Source: Aldehydirespirator sp965248735 (GTDB lineage: Bacteria; Actinomycetota; Acidimicrobiia; Acidimicrobiales; Aldehydirespiratoraceae). Taken from it: a DNA stretch of 64,000 nucleotides. The notes below the pieces were generated by a model, which had not been told where the DNA came from, did not search any database, and saw only the letters and a list, made by a program, of their open reading frames with translations. A program made the position numbers and the translations under genes. The DNA lies in assembly GCA_965248735.1 (NCBI GenBank), contig OZ252146.1:310001-374000 (forward strand), read 5' to 3'. Shown one piece after another: positions 1 to 9,303 of the stretch (the stretch's first letter is position 1; every line of letters begins with the position of its first letter).

Positions 1-60
1 CCCGCGCCGACCAGGCGCTCCGAGCGGAAGCTGCACCGCCTCGGCCGCTCGCTGGGCTCG

Positions 61-1509
61 GTGGCCGCGGCGCCCCAGCGCATGGACGGGACCGACGGGG
101 CTGTGCGCCGCGAGTCCGCGGCGGCCGCGGCCGCCCATCGACTGCGCGGGCTGCTGGGAGAGAACGGGGTAGAGGAGTTCCAGATCCGGGGCGGGGAGTC
201 GATGCTGGTCGAGTTCTCGGACGGAACCCGCGAGAGCCGATCATCGCCATTCGAGACCGACGACGAGCTGGTGGCGGCGTGCCGCTTCCTCGCGGCCTAT
301 TCCGGCGGGAGACCCCAGCGCTTCGACGAGCTGGATCCGCGCCTGGACACCCGCATCGGCGACCGGTGGCGGCTGCACGCCGAGGCGTTCGTGTGCTCGC
401 CGCCGACCCTGGTGCTGCGCTCCAACATGGGCGGCCGGCGCACCATCGCGGAGCTTGGGCTGTGCAACCACGAGCTGGCGGCGGTGCTGGCGGAGGCGAT
501 CGCCGGCGAGGTGCGGGCCAACGTGGTGGTGGCCGCGGCCATGGGCGGCGGCAAGACCACCCTGTGCCAGGCACTGCTGGCGCAGGTCCCCCCCGACGAG
601 CGCATCGACACCATCGAGGACACCCCCGAGCTGCGCCTGCGCGAGTACGGCATTCATCCCAACGCCTATGAGCGCCTCACCCGCGACGCCAACAACGACG
701 GCGTGGGAAAGCACTCCATGGCCGACCACGTGCGCGACGCCAAGCGGGCCAACAGCTCGAAGCTGGTGGTGGGCGAGGTTCGGGGCGAGGGCACCATGGC
801 CCTGCTCGACGCCATGTCCTCGGGCCTCGACGGGTGCCTGGTCACGCTGCACTCCCCGCCCGGCGAAGGCGTGCTCGAGAAGCTCACCGCCTATGCCACC
901 TCGGAGGGCGCCGACGAGGGCCTGGCCCGGCGCTCGATCGCGATCGCCGTGCACCTGCTGGTGTGGATGGGCCGGAACCACGCCGGCGACCGGGTCATCG
1001 CGGACGTGACCCAGATCACCGGCATCTCCATCGACGGCGCGATCAAGACCCGCGGCCTGTGGGGGCTGAGGGCCGGGGAGCGATGGGCCACGCCCGTCGC
1101 GGCCCCCGAGGGGCGCATGGCCGACGTGTACCACCGCGCCGGCATCGCCCACGGCTACACCGCGGCCGGCCGTGTTGCCACGGCTGGTCCCCCGGCCCCG
1201 CAGGTCGTCACGGGCGATTGCCGCGGCGACAGCATCGCCGCCAGCCGCAGGCTCCCCGCCCATGCCCACCTCCCCGCCCACGACCACCTCCCCGCCCACG
1301 ACCACCTCCCCGCCCACGACCACCTCCCCGCCAACGACCACCTCCCCGCCCACGACCACCTCCCCGCCCACGACCACCTCCCCGCCCACGACCACCTCCC
1401 CGCCAACGACCACCTCCCCGCCCATGACCACCTCCCCGCCCATGACCGCCTTTCCGCCGGCAACAGCAACGGCCGCCCCGCGGCGGACGCCAACGAGGGT
1501 GCACGGTGA
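61..1509 (+). CDS. CpaF/TadA-type secretion ATPase, Tad pilus (possibly 5' partial)
   Basis: Hexameric type II/IV secretion ATPase that would power Tad (tight adherence) pilus assembly at the cytoplasmic face. The N-terminal CpaF domain (about residues 25-125) is followed by a nucleotide-binding core with an atypical Walker A, GGGKTT (residues 162-167). A Walker B-region VVGEVRGEG and a conserved TLHS segment follow. The C-terminus carries about eleven copies of a hexapeptide (HLPAHD/HLPAND), which is not part of the family. TadB- and TadC-like genes follow directly, with a GTGA overlap to TadB. The GTG at 61 is the first start visible, but the frame is open to base 1, so the true start may lie outside the window. 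Family call is secure. The role of the tail is unknown. Confidence 0.85.
   Translation: MAAAPQRMDGTDGAVRRESAAAAAAHRLRGLLGENGVEEFQIRGGESMLVEFSDGTRESRSSPFETDDELVAACRFLAAYSGGRPQRFDELDPRLDTRIGDRWRLHAEAFVCSPPTLVLRSNMGGRRTIAELGLCNHELAAVLAEAIAGEVRANVVVAAAMGGGKTTLCQALLAQVPPDERIDTIEDTPELRLREYGIHPNAYERLTRDANNDGVGKHSMADHVRDAKRANSSKLVVGEVRGEGTMALLDAMSSGLDGCLVTLHSPPGEGVLEKLTAYATSEGADEGLARRSIAIAVHLLVWMGRNHAGDRVIADVTQITGISIDGAIKTRGLWGLRAGERWATPVAAPEGRMADVYHRAGIAHGYTAAGRVATAGPPAPQVVTGDCRGDSIAASRRLPAHAHLPAHDHLPAHDHLPAHDHLPANDHLPAHDHLPAHDHLPAHDHLPANDHLPAHDHLPAHDRLSAGNSNGRPAADANEGAR
1252..1449 (+). repeat. 18-bp coding minisatellite, 11 tandem units
   Basis: Eleven contiguous 18-bp units (core CTCCCCGCCCACGACCAC) lie at the 3' end of the CpaF-like gene. 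Because 18 is divisible by three, the array stays in frame and encodes a His/Asp/Pro-rich hexapeptide repeat. Units 5 and 9 carry Asn instead of His, giving a higher-order period of four units. A twelfth, diverged unit follows at 1450. Confidence 0.95.
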
Positions 1510-2321
1510 GCGCCGCAGGATGGACGATCACTGTTGGCGGGGCGCTGGTGGTCGCCGTGCTGGTGTGGCCCGCGTCCGGGACCCGCTGGTCGATGCGAGC
1601 CGCGGCAGGCCAGCGCCGACGGATGCGGCTCCCCGTCGAACCGGTGACCGGGGCCGCAGCCGCGATCCTTGTAATGGCCTCGGGCCTAGCCTCCGGCCAC
1701 GCCGTTGCGTCCGCGATCGGCGCGGTGGTGTGCACCGCGGCGGTCAAGGTCCTGGTGGCGTCGAGGCGGTGGGTTGCCACAGCCGAGGGCGTCGCTCGGC
1801 TCGCGGGCGTGCTCGCCAACCAGGCCTCGGTCGCGGTGACTGTCACCGACGCGGTCGGACGGGCCGCGCCCCTGGTCAGCGGCCCGGTCAGGAAGGCTGC
1901 CATGGCGATGGCCGCCGACTGCGAGACCATCGGAGTGGACGTGGCCGCCGAGCGGTTCGCGGCCCGGGTTCCATCGTCGGCGGCCCGCTCCCTGGCCGAT
2001 CTGGTTGCCATCTCAGCCGAGGGCGGCGGCCGTTGGGCCGAGACCGTCGAGGTGCTCGAACAGGAGGCCTCGCAGGCCGCGGCCACGGCTCGGCTGTTCC
2101 ACTTACGCGTCGCCACGACCATGCCCACCCTGGCTCTCGTCACCGCGCTCGGCGCCGGTCTGGTCGCCGGCGCGGCCTGGAGCGCTCGCGACGTGGGCGC
2201 GTGGCTGGCCGGACCCGGTGGCGCCATGCTACTGCTGGGCGGCTCCACCGTGGTTGCCGTGCTCAGCGCCCGCGTCCTGCTTCCCGCCTGGGCAATCGCC
2301 CGGTCCGGAGGGCTGCGATGA
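1506..2321 (+). CDS. TadB-like pilus inner-membrane protein (T2SS F domain)
   Basis: Platform protein of a Tad pilus machine, expected to sit in the cytoplasmic membrane and couple the ATPase to pilin assembly. At 271 aa it has an N-terminal hydrophobic segment, a second hydrophobic stretch near residue 55, a soluble helical middle (about 80-195) resembling the T2SSF fold, and two C-terminal membrane segments (about 197-225 and 235-262). Its GTG start overlaps the ATPase stop (GTGA), indicating translational coupling. The assignment rests on hydrophobic pattern and operon position more than on sharp motifs. Confidence 0.75.
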   Translation: MSAAGWTITVGGALVVAVLVWPASGTRWSMRAAAGQRRRMRLPVEPVTGAAAAILVMASGLASGHAVASAIGAVVCTAAVKVLVASRRWVATAEGVARLAGVLANQASVAVTVTDAVGRAAPLVSGPVRKAAMAMAADCETIGVDVAAERFAARVPSSAARSLADLVAISAEGGGRWAETVEVLEQEASQAAATARLFHLRVATTMPTLALVTALGAGLVAGAAWSARDVGAWLAGPGGAMLLLGGSTVVAVLSARVLLPAWAIARSGGLR

Positions 2322-2386
2322 GACGCCCCGCCATCTCCAGAGGGCCGTCAGTGAGACGCCCCGCCATCTCCAGAGGGCCGCGATGA
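2318..2386 (+). CDS. 22-aa linker mini-ORF between tadB and tadC
   Basis: An ATG overlaps the tadB stop (ATGA), and this frame's TGA overlaps the tadC ATG (ATGA again). The two pilus genes are therefore joined by a 22-codon frame with no gap. The peptide is an 11-residue unit (RRPAISRGP core) present twice in frame. It may be only a translational coupling device made by duplication, and there is no sign that the peptide has a function. Confidence 0.35.
   Translation: MRRPAISRGPSVRRPAISRGPR
2319..2380 (+). repeat. 29-bp direct repeat (2319-2347 and 2352-2380)
   Basis: Two identical 29-bp copies beginning TGAGACGCCCCGCC are separated by 4 bp, giving a period of 33 bp. They lie exactly between the tadB stop and the tadC start. 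The period is a multiple of three and preserves the linker frame. Confidence 0.9.
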
Positions 2387-3105
2387 TCTGGCTCACTGTG
2401 GCTTCAGGCACCGCGGCAGCCCTGCGCCTGGTGCTGACCGCGGCGCCGCGACCGGCCAACACCGTCGAACTCGCCGCCGTCGGATGGCCCCCGGCGAGAC
2501 GGCGCGCCATGACGGTCGCGGCGACAGCCGCGGCCTCCGGCTTGGTACTCGTCGCCGGGATCGCTCTGGCCAGTCCCCGGGCGAGCGCGCTGGCTGCCGT
2601 CGCGGTGGCGCTGTGGGCTCCGGTGGCGACGGCGCCGCTGCTGCGCGGCGTCGTCCTGGCCGCCTACCGGTCCCAGCGCGACTCGGCGCTGCTGGAGTGG
2701 TTGCGCCGCATCCGCCTGTACTGCGCGGCGGGCCGGCCCGTCAACGACGCCGCGGTGGTCGCGGCCGAGAGGGTCGAGACGCCCGCCTTCGCCCCTGCGG
2801 CCACCGCCATCAATCTGGCCCTTGCGTCCGGGCGCGACCCCCTCACGGCCGCGACCGCGCACTTCGCCGGCTCTGCAGCCGAGACGCTGCTGGCCACTCT
2901 CGCCGCGGCCGACCGCGGCGGCGCGGCGGCGACCGACCTCATCGACCGGCTCATCTCCCAAGCGGTCAAGGCCCTCGAGGACGACCGCCGGATCCGCATC
3001 GAGGCACTCGGGCGGGCTGTTGCCAGCACCGCCACGCTCGCGGCAGTCACGGCCAGCGCCGTAGTCGTCCTCGCGCTGCTGGCCAGCGCCCGAATCGGCC
3101 TGTGA
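2383..3105 (+). CDS. TadC-like pilus inner-membrane protein (T2SS F domain)
   Basis: Second platform protein of the Tad pilus, partner of the TadB-like product. The 240-aa protein has an N-terminal membrane segment, further hydrophobic segments around residues 45-95, a soluble T2SSF-like helical region (about 100-210) and a C-terminal membrane segment ending LALLASARIGL. The frame is open upstream inside tadB, but I chose the ATG at 2383 because it gives a hydrophobic N-terminus (MIWLTVASG) and an ATGA overlap with the linker frame. Confidence 0.75.
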   Translation: MIWLTVASGTAAALRLVLTAAPRPANTVELAAVGWPPARRRAMTVAATAAASGLVLVAGIALASPRASALAAVAVALWAPVATAPLLRGVVLAAYRSQRDSALLEWLRRIRLYCAAGRPVNDAAVVAAERVETPAFAPAATAINLALASGRDPLTAATAHFAGSAAETLLATLAAADRGGAAATDLIDRLISQAVKALEDDRRIRIEALGRAVASTATLAAVTASAVVVLALLASARIGL

Positions 3106-3160
3106 GCCCCGGCTCCAGCCCTCCCAAACAGTCACCTGAACCCTACGAAGGAGATAACCG

Positions 3161-3367
3161 ATGGACTCACCCGTCGCCAAGATCATCATGCTCGCCGCCA
3201 CCATCGCGATCACCGCCGCCGTCGTGCTCTTCACCTGGCGCGTAGTCGGCGAGAACACTCCCGACCCGGCTGCCGACCCCGACGCCGACAGGGGCCAGAT
3301 CAAGCACGAGAACCTGTGCAAAGCCGTCGGCGGCACCTGGACCGCCTCCGGCAAGACGTGCGCGTAG
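3161..3367 (+). CDS. Small single-span pilin-like protein of the Tad operon
   Basis: 68-aa protein with a short hydrophilic N-terminus, one membrane helix (about residues 7-27) and a charged periplasmic-type tail with two cysteines near the C-terminus. Size and position after tadC fit a Flp-type pilin, but the class III cleavage motif (G/A followed by TxxEY) is not evident, so the pilin call is positional. A strong ribosome-binding site (GAAGGAG, 3149-3155) precedes the ATG. Confidence 0.6.
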   Translation: MDSPVAKIIMLAATIAITAAVVLFTWRVVGENTPDPAADPDADRGQIKHENLCKAVGGTWTASGKTCA

Positions 3368-3415
3368 CCCGCCCGGCTCCGGCCAAGTCGCTGAGCGCCC
3401 GGAACTGCTTGAACG

Positions 3416-3832
3416 ATGGACACCGCGATAGGGGCCTTGCGCACTGCGGTCGTGATCTTCGTCGTGGTGGCGGTCGCCTTCGGCATCTACATGCACCAGG
3501 TCGCACGGATCACTGCGTCCGGCGCGGCCATGGCCGCTGCCACCGCAGCCGCCCAGTCCCTCGACTCCGCCAGCTGGGACTGCACCGACACCGGGGCCCC
3601 GTGGGAAGCCGCAGTCGAGGCGGCCGCCCGGGCAGCCGCGGCCCGCACCGCGGCCAGTTCGGCCGCGACGGCCACCGACTACACGCTGGCCACCGATCCC
3701 GGGTGCACCGTGGTCGCCTCAGTGCGCGTCGGGGCCGCGGGGGCCCGCACGTGGCTGGAGGCGACTGCGGTCGCCTGCCGGCCCACTCGCGCAGCCGGCG
3801 CGACCGGCTGGGCGCTCGCGCCCACGTGCTAG
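3416..3832 (+). CDS. TadE-like minor pilin
   Basis: 138-aa protein with one N-terminal membrane helix (about residues 8-28) followed by an Ala-rich extracytoplasmic domain. It contains four cysteines that could form disulfides. This matches the general plan of TadE/TadF pseudopilins, and the gene lies in the Tad operon. No precise family motif is visible. Confidence 0.6.
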   Translation: MDTAIGALRTAVVIFVVVAVAFGIYMHQVARITASGAAMAAATAAAQSLDSASWDCTDTGAPWEAAVEAAARAAAARTAASSAATATDYTLATDPGCTVVASVRVGAAGARTWLEATAVACRPTRAAGATGWALAPTC

Positions 3833-3862
3833 CCGTGCCCGGACCGAGCATGGGGCCGCGCC

Positions 3863-4237
3863 GTGGATGATGCGGTGGCGCTGGTCGTGGCCGCTCCGGT
3901 GGTCGCACTCGCCCTGTGGGCCGTGGCCTTCGTGGGCGGGCACTCCAACAGCCAAGCCCGGGCCACCGTCGCGGCCGAGCTCGCGGCCCGGGCCGCTGCA
4001 GACTCGGGCCTCGAGGCAGCCGACACCGCCGGGCGGATCGCGCTCGGCGCGACCCTGGCCGCCTGCACCCACACTGACGCCACTCTCGACCACCATGACC
4101 CCGGCCGGACGGCCGCGGTGACGGTCGTGTGCGGGGTGCCCGGTCCCCTGACCCACAACAGGGTGTGCATCACCGGCTACGCCCAGGCCCGTCCGGCCAC
4201 GACCGGCCACGTCCCGGCCGCCTGCCCGACGCCATAG
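3863..4237 (+). CDS. TadE-like minor pilin / Rv3654c-like protein
   Basis: 124-aa product with a GTG start, an N-terminal membrane helix (about residues 4-26) and an Ala-rich helix continuing from it, then a short globular part with cysteines. This resembles small actinobacterial TadE-like and Rv3654c-like proteins at the ends of Tad operons. It lies 30 bp after the previous TadE-like gene and shares its strand and composition. Confidence 0.55.
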   Translation: MDDAVALVVAAPVVALALWAVAFVGGHSNSQARATVAAELAARAAADSGLEAADTAGRIALGATLAACTHTDATLDHHDPGRTAAVTVVCGVPGPLTHNRVCITGYAQARPATTGHVPAACPTP

Positions 4238-4246
4238 GAGGCCGGA

Positions 4247-4606
4247 GTGACCGTACCGCTGCTAGTGCTCATGCTCGCCGCAATGGTCACCGCAATGAGC
4301 GTCTCACTGCGCGACAACGCGGCCCACGCCGCGGCTGTCGACCTGGCGAATCTGCGCGCCGAGCACGCCGCGGACGCGTTCGTTGCCAGCTGCCTCACCC
4401 ACGAGGGGTGCGCCTCGCCCCGCACCGACGGCATCGAGGCCTGCGCCGCCGCCGACACCGGCGTGGTGGTGACGGCACGGGTGTCGTGGACTCCGATCCT
4501 CTGGAAGCGCCTCACCCCCACCACCGGCGTACACGTCGTGGCGTACGACCGGGGGCTGGGCACCCAGGTCAAGGCCCGCGCCCGCGCCGCCGTCGGACCC
4601 TGCTGA
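4247..4606 (+). CDS. Pilus-associated secreted/membrane protein, last gene of Tad operon
   Basis: 119 aa from a GTG start with a very good ribosome-binding site (AGGAGG at about 4237-4242, overlapping the previous stop). There is one N-terminal membrane helix and an extracytoplasmic domain with four cysteines. By position and plan it is a further TadE/TadF-like protein. A hairpin follows at 4610-4643 and tRNA-Thr begins 95 bp downstream, so this is the operon end. Confidence 0.55.
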   Translation: MTVPLLVLMLAAMVTAMSVSLRDNAAHAAAVDLANLRAEHAADAFVASCLTHEGCASPRTDGIEACAAADTGVVVTARVSWTPILWKRLTPTTGVHVVAYDRGLGTQVKARARAAVGPC

Positions 4607-4609
4607 CCC

Positions 4610-4643
4610 CGGTGCGAGCCGCCGGTGTCCCGCGCCCGCACCG
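4610..4643 (+). terminator. Possible terminator hairpin after Tad operon
   Basis: A 7-bp perfect inverted repeat (CGGTGCG at 4610-4616, CGCACCG at 4637-4643) starts 3 bp after the last Tad gene. It has a 20-nt loop and no T-tract, so the call is weak. Confidence 0.3.
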
Positions 4644-4701
4644 CCGGCCCGGGAGTACCATGACCCCAGGCCGCGATCCCGCGCCAATCTTCGGAACACC
4701 C

Positions 4702-4775
<74 letters not shown>

Positions 4776-4808
4776 CAGACAAGAGGTCAGAGCCCCTGCA
4801 AGCCCGCT

Positions 4809-5222
4809 TCAGGTTCGTGCGCCCCAGTGCTCGACAGCCCGTCCGTTCTCGACTCGGATGATGTCGATGGTTTCGCGGTCGACGTGGTCGCCGTTGGGGC
4901 GTTCACCTTGCCATCGGATCCTTGCGACCGCCTGGTCGAAGGTGCCGAAGATGTCCTCAATGGTGACGTCCTGTTGCTCGTACCCAGCGTGGTTCGTGGT
5001 GACGACTCCGGCGAAGCCATCGACGCCTCGGATCGGGCCTTGCCCGAGGCCTTGATGGTCGAGATAGTCGGCGGCGACGACGCGGGCGGCGTGTGTCGGG
5101 TCGCCGGAGTCGAACATGGCGACCATCGCATTGAGAACCTCGACGGTGGTCAGTGGCTCGTCGGCGACCAGCATCTCCGCACGCGCTCGTTGGGCTTCCC
5201 GACTTGGTTTGCGGATGGCCAT
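4809..5222 (-). CDS. SnoaL-like (NTF2 fold) ester cyclase family protein
   Basis: 137-aa protein with the features of SnoaL/ester-cyclase NTF2-fold proteins: an N-terminal helix (VEVLNAMVAMFDSGD), a motif around YLDHQGLGQGPIRG, then a beta-rich C-terminal half ending ENGRAVEHWG. Such proteins cyclise polyketides, hydrate or isomerise small substrates, or have no known activity. The substrate cannot be read from the sequence. Start is the ATG at 5222; an internal Met at residue 17 is an alternative. The gene stands alone, divergent from the SDR at 5434. Confidence 0.75.
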   Translation of the reverse strand: MAIRKPSREAQRARAEMLVADEPLTTVEVLNAMVAMFDSGDPTHAARVVAADYLDHQGLGQGPIRGVDGFAGVVTTNHAGYEQQDVTIEDIFGTFDQAVARIRWQGERPNGDHVDRETIDIIRVENGRAVEHWGART

Positions 5223-5375
5223 GGACAGACCGTAGTGCCGTGCGCCGTCGCGGAAGAGGGTGTGGCGGAATCGGCCTTAGACGGCGAAAGTGTTGGTTCC
5301 CTACACCAGCAACGGGCCGAAGCGGTCGCGATAGCCCCGATCTTTTATGTATTGTCATGTTGTTCCGAGTTATGA

Positions 5376-5404
5376 TTGACATGCTCAATAGCCGTGCCTA
5401 GCAT
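5376..5404 (+). promoter_or_regulatory. Sigma-70-type promoter for the SDR gene
   Basis: A perfect -35 TTGACA (5376-5381), a 17-bp spacer, then TAGCAT (5399-5404) as -10. This sits in an unusually AT-rich stretch about 30 bp before the SDR GTG, which has its own GGAGGA ribosome-binding site around 5421. Confidence 0.55.
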
Positions 5405-5433
5405 CCCGCTGAGATTTACACGGAGGAAGAGGC

Positions 5434-6171
5434 GTGGCGCACACAGCGATTGTGACGGGAGGGGCAAGAGGGCTGGGGCGGGCCTACTGCGTGGCTCTCG
5501 CAGAGGCCGGCTTCAATGTCGTCGTGTCGGATCTGCTCGACGGCCGGGAGGCCGTGGGCGAGATCGAGGACGCTGGCGGCCACGCCATCGCCTGCCAGAC
5601 CGACATCAGCTCGGCTGCCGACAACGATGCCCTCGCAGCGGCTGCTGTAGACGCCTACGGCTCCATCGACGTGTTGATCAACAACGCCGCATACTTCTCA
5701 GAGACGACACGCGGCCCGTTCGATGAAGTCCCCCAGGACGAGTGGGACCGCACCTTTGAAGTAAACGTGCGGGGCGTATGGCTCACTTGCTGCTCGGTCT
5801 ACCCGCAAATGAAGAAGCAAGGGTCGGGAAAGATCATCAACATCGCCTCCAACACCTGCTTCAAGGGCACCGTGGGATTCCCGCACTACGTGGCCAGCAA
5901 GAGCGCAATCATCGGCTTGACCCGATGTCTCGCACAGGAACTCGGCCCCGACGGAATAACCGTCAACACAATCTCGCCCGACCTGATCCCCAACCCGTCC
6001 CTTCGACCGACCGACGCCACAAGCGACCAGTTCGTCGTGGCCGGCCGTGCCATCAAGAGAACACAGGTGCCCGAGGACATGGTGGGCACGATCCTGTACC
6101 TCGCAGGCGCGGGCGCCGACTTCGTGACCGGACAGAACATCTTGGTCAATGGGGGCGCCCACTGCCACTAG
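5434..6171 (+). CDS. SDR-family NAD(P)-dependent oxidoreductase
   Basis: Short-chain dehydrogenase/reductase of 245 aa, the normal classical length. Visible motifs: the Rossmann glycine motif TGGARGLG (residues 8-15), NNAA around residue 86, and the catalytic YxxxK (YVASK) around residue 150, followed by a C-terminal NGG typical of the FabG group. It should catalyse reversible oxidation of a hydroxyl or keto substrate, which cannot be specified. The GTG start is chosen for its ribosome-binding site and upstream promoter. It converges on the phenylacetate-CoA ligase gene 83 bp away. Confidence 0.9.
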   Translation: MAHTAIVTGGARGLGRAYCVALAEAGFNVVVSDLLDGREAVGEIEDAGGHAIACQTDISSAADNDALAAAAVDAYGSIDVLINNAAYFSETTRGPFDEVPQDEWDRTFEVNVRGVWLTCCSVYPQMKKQGSGKIINIASNTCFKGTVGFPHYVASKSAIIGLTRCLAQELGPDGITVNTISPDLIPNPSLRPTDATSDQFVVAGRAIKRTQVPEDMVGTILYLAGAGADFVTGQNILVNGGAHCH

Positions 6172-6254
6172 GCCCTCCCAACGCTGCGGGCCGGGTCATC
6201 GCGGAGGCCGAGAACCCGCTTCCGCGCGAGGCGACGCGCTTGTTGGCGGCGGAA

Positions 6255-7556
<1,302 letters not shown>

Positions 7557-7716
7557 CGTCAGTCTCCTAGGTCATAGCAAACGGGGACGGCCCGAGCCAC
7601 ATGCCCGGGATGCATGTCTCGTCTCGTGCTCGGCACCTGCTCCGTACAGTCCTGTTCTGCTGTGAGGTACCGTGAACGCAAGTCTTGGACTGCGCTCGGC
7701 CTGGGAATGGGAGAGC

Positions 7717-8235
7717 ATGTCGACCAAGGTCAAGATTGCGAACGTCGTAAAGATCTTTGCGTGTCGGCCCGTGGATGACGGACCCCTGTGGTGGCCGGTG
7801 GATCGGCTCGTGACGGCCTCTCGCGACCGGTCACTGTCACCGGTGGAGGTCGCGGGACTGGCCGAGGCTCGGATCGCTCGCCCATGCCAGCGACATCGCA
7901 CTCCCCGCCGGTGCGGTCGTTGTGGTGCGGGCCGGAACCGCCGTCGAAGCCGCCAAGCACCTCCTGCGGGCACCGCCGGCACAACCCGAGGCCTCCGCGG
8001 TCACGAAGGCGCTGCCGGCATCCCTCGACGAAGGACTCGGGCACGCTCCCACCGCGTGGCAGGAGCGTCGAGAGGCGCTGCTGGCCTCGCCCGAGCGCCG
8101 CAGGGCTTCGATCGACAAGGACCGCCGGGCATGGAGCTGAGGAGCCTCGCCGGCCACGACCTCGGTTCGCGCACTGTCAGCTTCTCGGTCGACGATGCCA
8201 TCTCAGCTCGGGCTGCGGCCTATTGCGGCGGCTAG
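7717..8235 (+). pseudogene. Possible degraded acyl-CoA metabolism genes
   Basis: The 646-bp gap between PaaK and the LLM gene has no intact convincing gene. A frame starting at ATG 7717 runs about 50 codons and then loses coding character, while a frame open from about 7868 continues to a stop at 8138-8140. The next frame begins with ATGGAGCTGA, overlapping that stop, and runs 33 codons to 8235. The middle piece vaguely resembles an enoyl-CoA hydratase C-terminus and the last piece the start of a MaoC-type dehydratase. This pattern suggests frameshifted, truncated remnants. Assignment is tentative. Confidence 0.3.
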
Positions 8236-9180
8236 CGCCAGGTCCTCGGCCGCGGAGTGAAGGTCGTTGACGGATACTTGGAACTCGTCGATCCCGTGGG
8301 CCGCTACGAGCGCGGTCAACTCCGAGCGGCACTCGTCCACCGTTCCGGAGATCACGAAGGCGTCGACCCAGTCATCGCGCACGAATCGCGCCGCGGCCGC
8401 GGGGCCGCCGTCGGAGAGGCCTTGGCGGATCGCCGCCTCGGTCCCAGGATCCAGGCCGATCCGGGCCTTGACCGCGTCGGGGGAATCGACGAGCCGGAAG
8501 CTGAGGCTGGCCCGGGCCGCCTCCCGGACCCGGTCGGTCGTGGCCAGGATGGTCATGTAGCACAGCCTGGGGTGGGGTCGGCCGTGCTCGTCGGCGGTGC
8601 GGCGGATCGCGGCCACGTGCTCGCCGATCAGCTCCTTGTGGACGAACGACATGATGAAGCCGTCGGCCAGCTCCCCTGCGAGCCGCATGACCCGCGGGCC
8701 GCGCCCGGCCACCCAGATCGGAATGTCGGACCGGCCGTAGCCGAGACGGGCCTGACGGAACCCGCCGGCCACACCCTCGCAGTCGACGGTCTCGCCCGAC
8801 CACAGTGCCCGGCTGGTGGTCACCAGCTCGCGCATCGCCCTGATCGGTGCGCGGCGCTCGATCGCCAGCGCCGTGAGCGTCAGGGCCCCGCCCGCGCCGA
8901 CCCCCAGCGCGGCCCGCCCGCCCGACGCCTCGTCCAAGGTGGCCACGGCGGCGGCTGTCATCCCCGGATGGCGCGTGTAGGCGTTGGTGATGCCGGTGCC
9001 GATCTCGACCGAGCTCGTGGCCGCGGCCACCGCGCCCAAGGTCACCCAGCACTCCCGGGCCGCCAAGCCCTCGTCGGGAATCCAAACCCGGCCGAACCCG
9101 AGCCCCTCGGCTACCACCGCGGCCCGCACAACCGCGTCGACCGGCCCTTCGGGCATCACCATGCAGGCCAGCTGAACCAT
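8203..9180 (-). CDS. LLM-class (luciferase-like) flavin/F420-dependent oxidoreductase
   Basis: TIM-barrel oxidoreductase of the bacterial luciferase-like superfamily. It uses reduced flavin or coenzyme F420, and the actinobacterial members often use F420. Seen: an N-terminal MPEGPVDAVVRAAVVAEGLGF strand-helix pair, IGTGITNAYTRHP (the conserved GTGI..RHP region), LGVGAGG, and WVAGRGPR. I chose the ATG at 9180 because the resulting 325-aa protein has exactly the same length as its paralogue at 48299-49276. The frame runs 85 codons further upstream but without family similarity. Confidence 0.85.
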   Translation of the reverse strand: MVQLACMVMPEGPVDAVVRAAVVAEGLGFGRVWIPDEGLAARECWVTLGAVAAATSSVEIGTGITNAYTRHPGMTAAAVATLDEASGGRAALGVGAGGALTLTALAIERRAPIRAMRELVTTSRALWSGETVDCEGVAGGFRQARLGYGRSDIPIWVAGRGPRVMRLAGELADGFIMSFVHKELIGEHVAAIRRTADEHGRPHPRLCYMTILATTDRVREAARASLSFRLVDSPDAVKARIGLDPGTEAAIRQGLSDGGPAAAARFVRDDWVDAFVISGTVDECRSELTALVAAHGIDEFQVSVNDLHSAAEDLALAAAIGRSPS

Positions 9181-9303
9181 GGCGCCGACAATAGGGCCGC
9201 ACACACGAACCGGTAGAAGCCGCGCCGCAAACCACCGTCCACCATGCCCTGCGGAGGCGGGCCGGCAGAAACCGCCCACGAGCGATCTGCCATGCTTTAG
9301 CGG

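Noticed and set aside
1252..1449. CRISPR or non-coding satellite; antisense 400-aa frame
   Set aside because: Period is 18 bp and in frame with the CpaF-like gene. Lack of stops in all frames follows from the repeat and high G+C.
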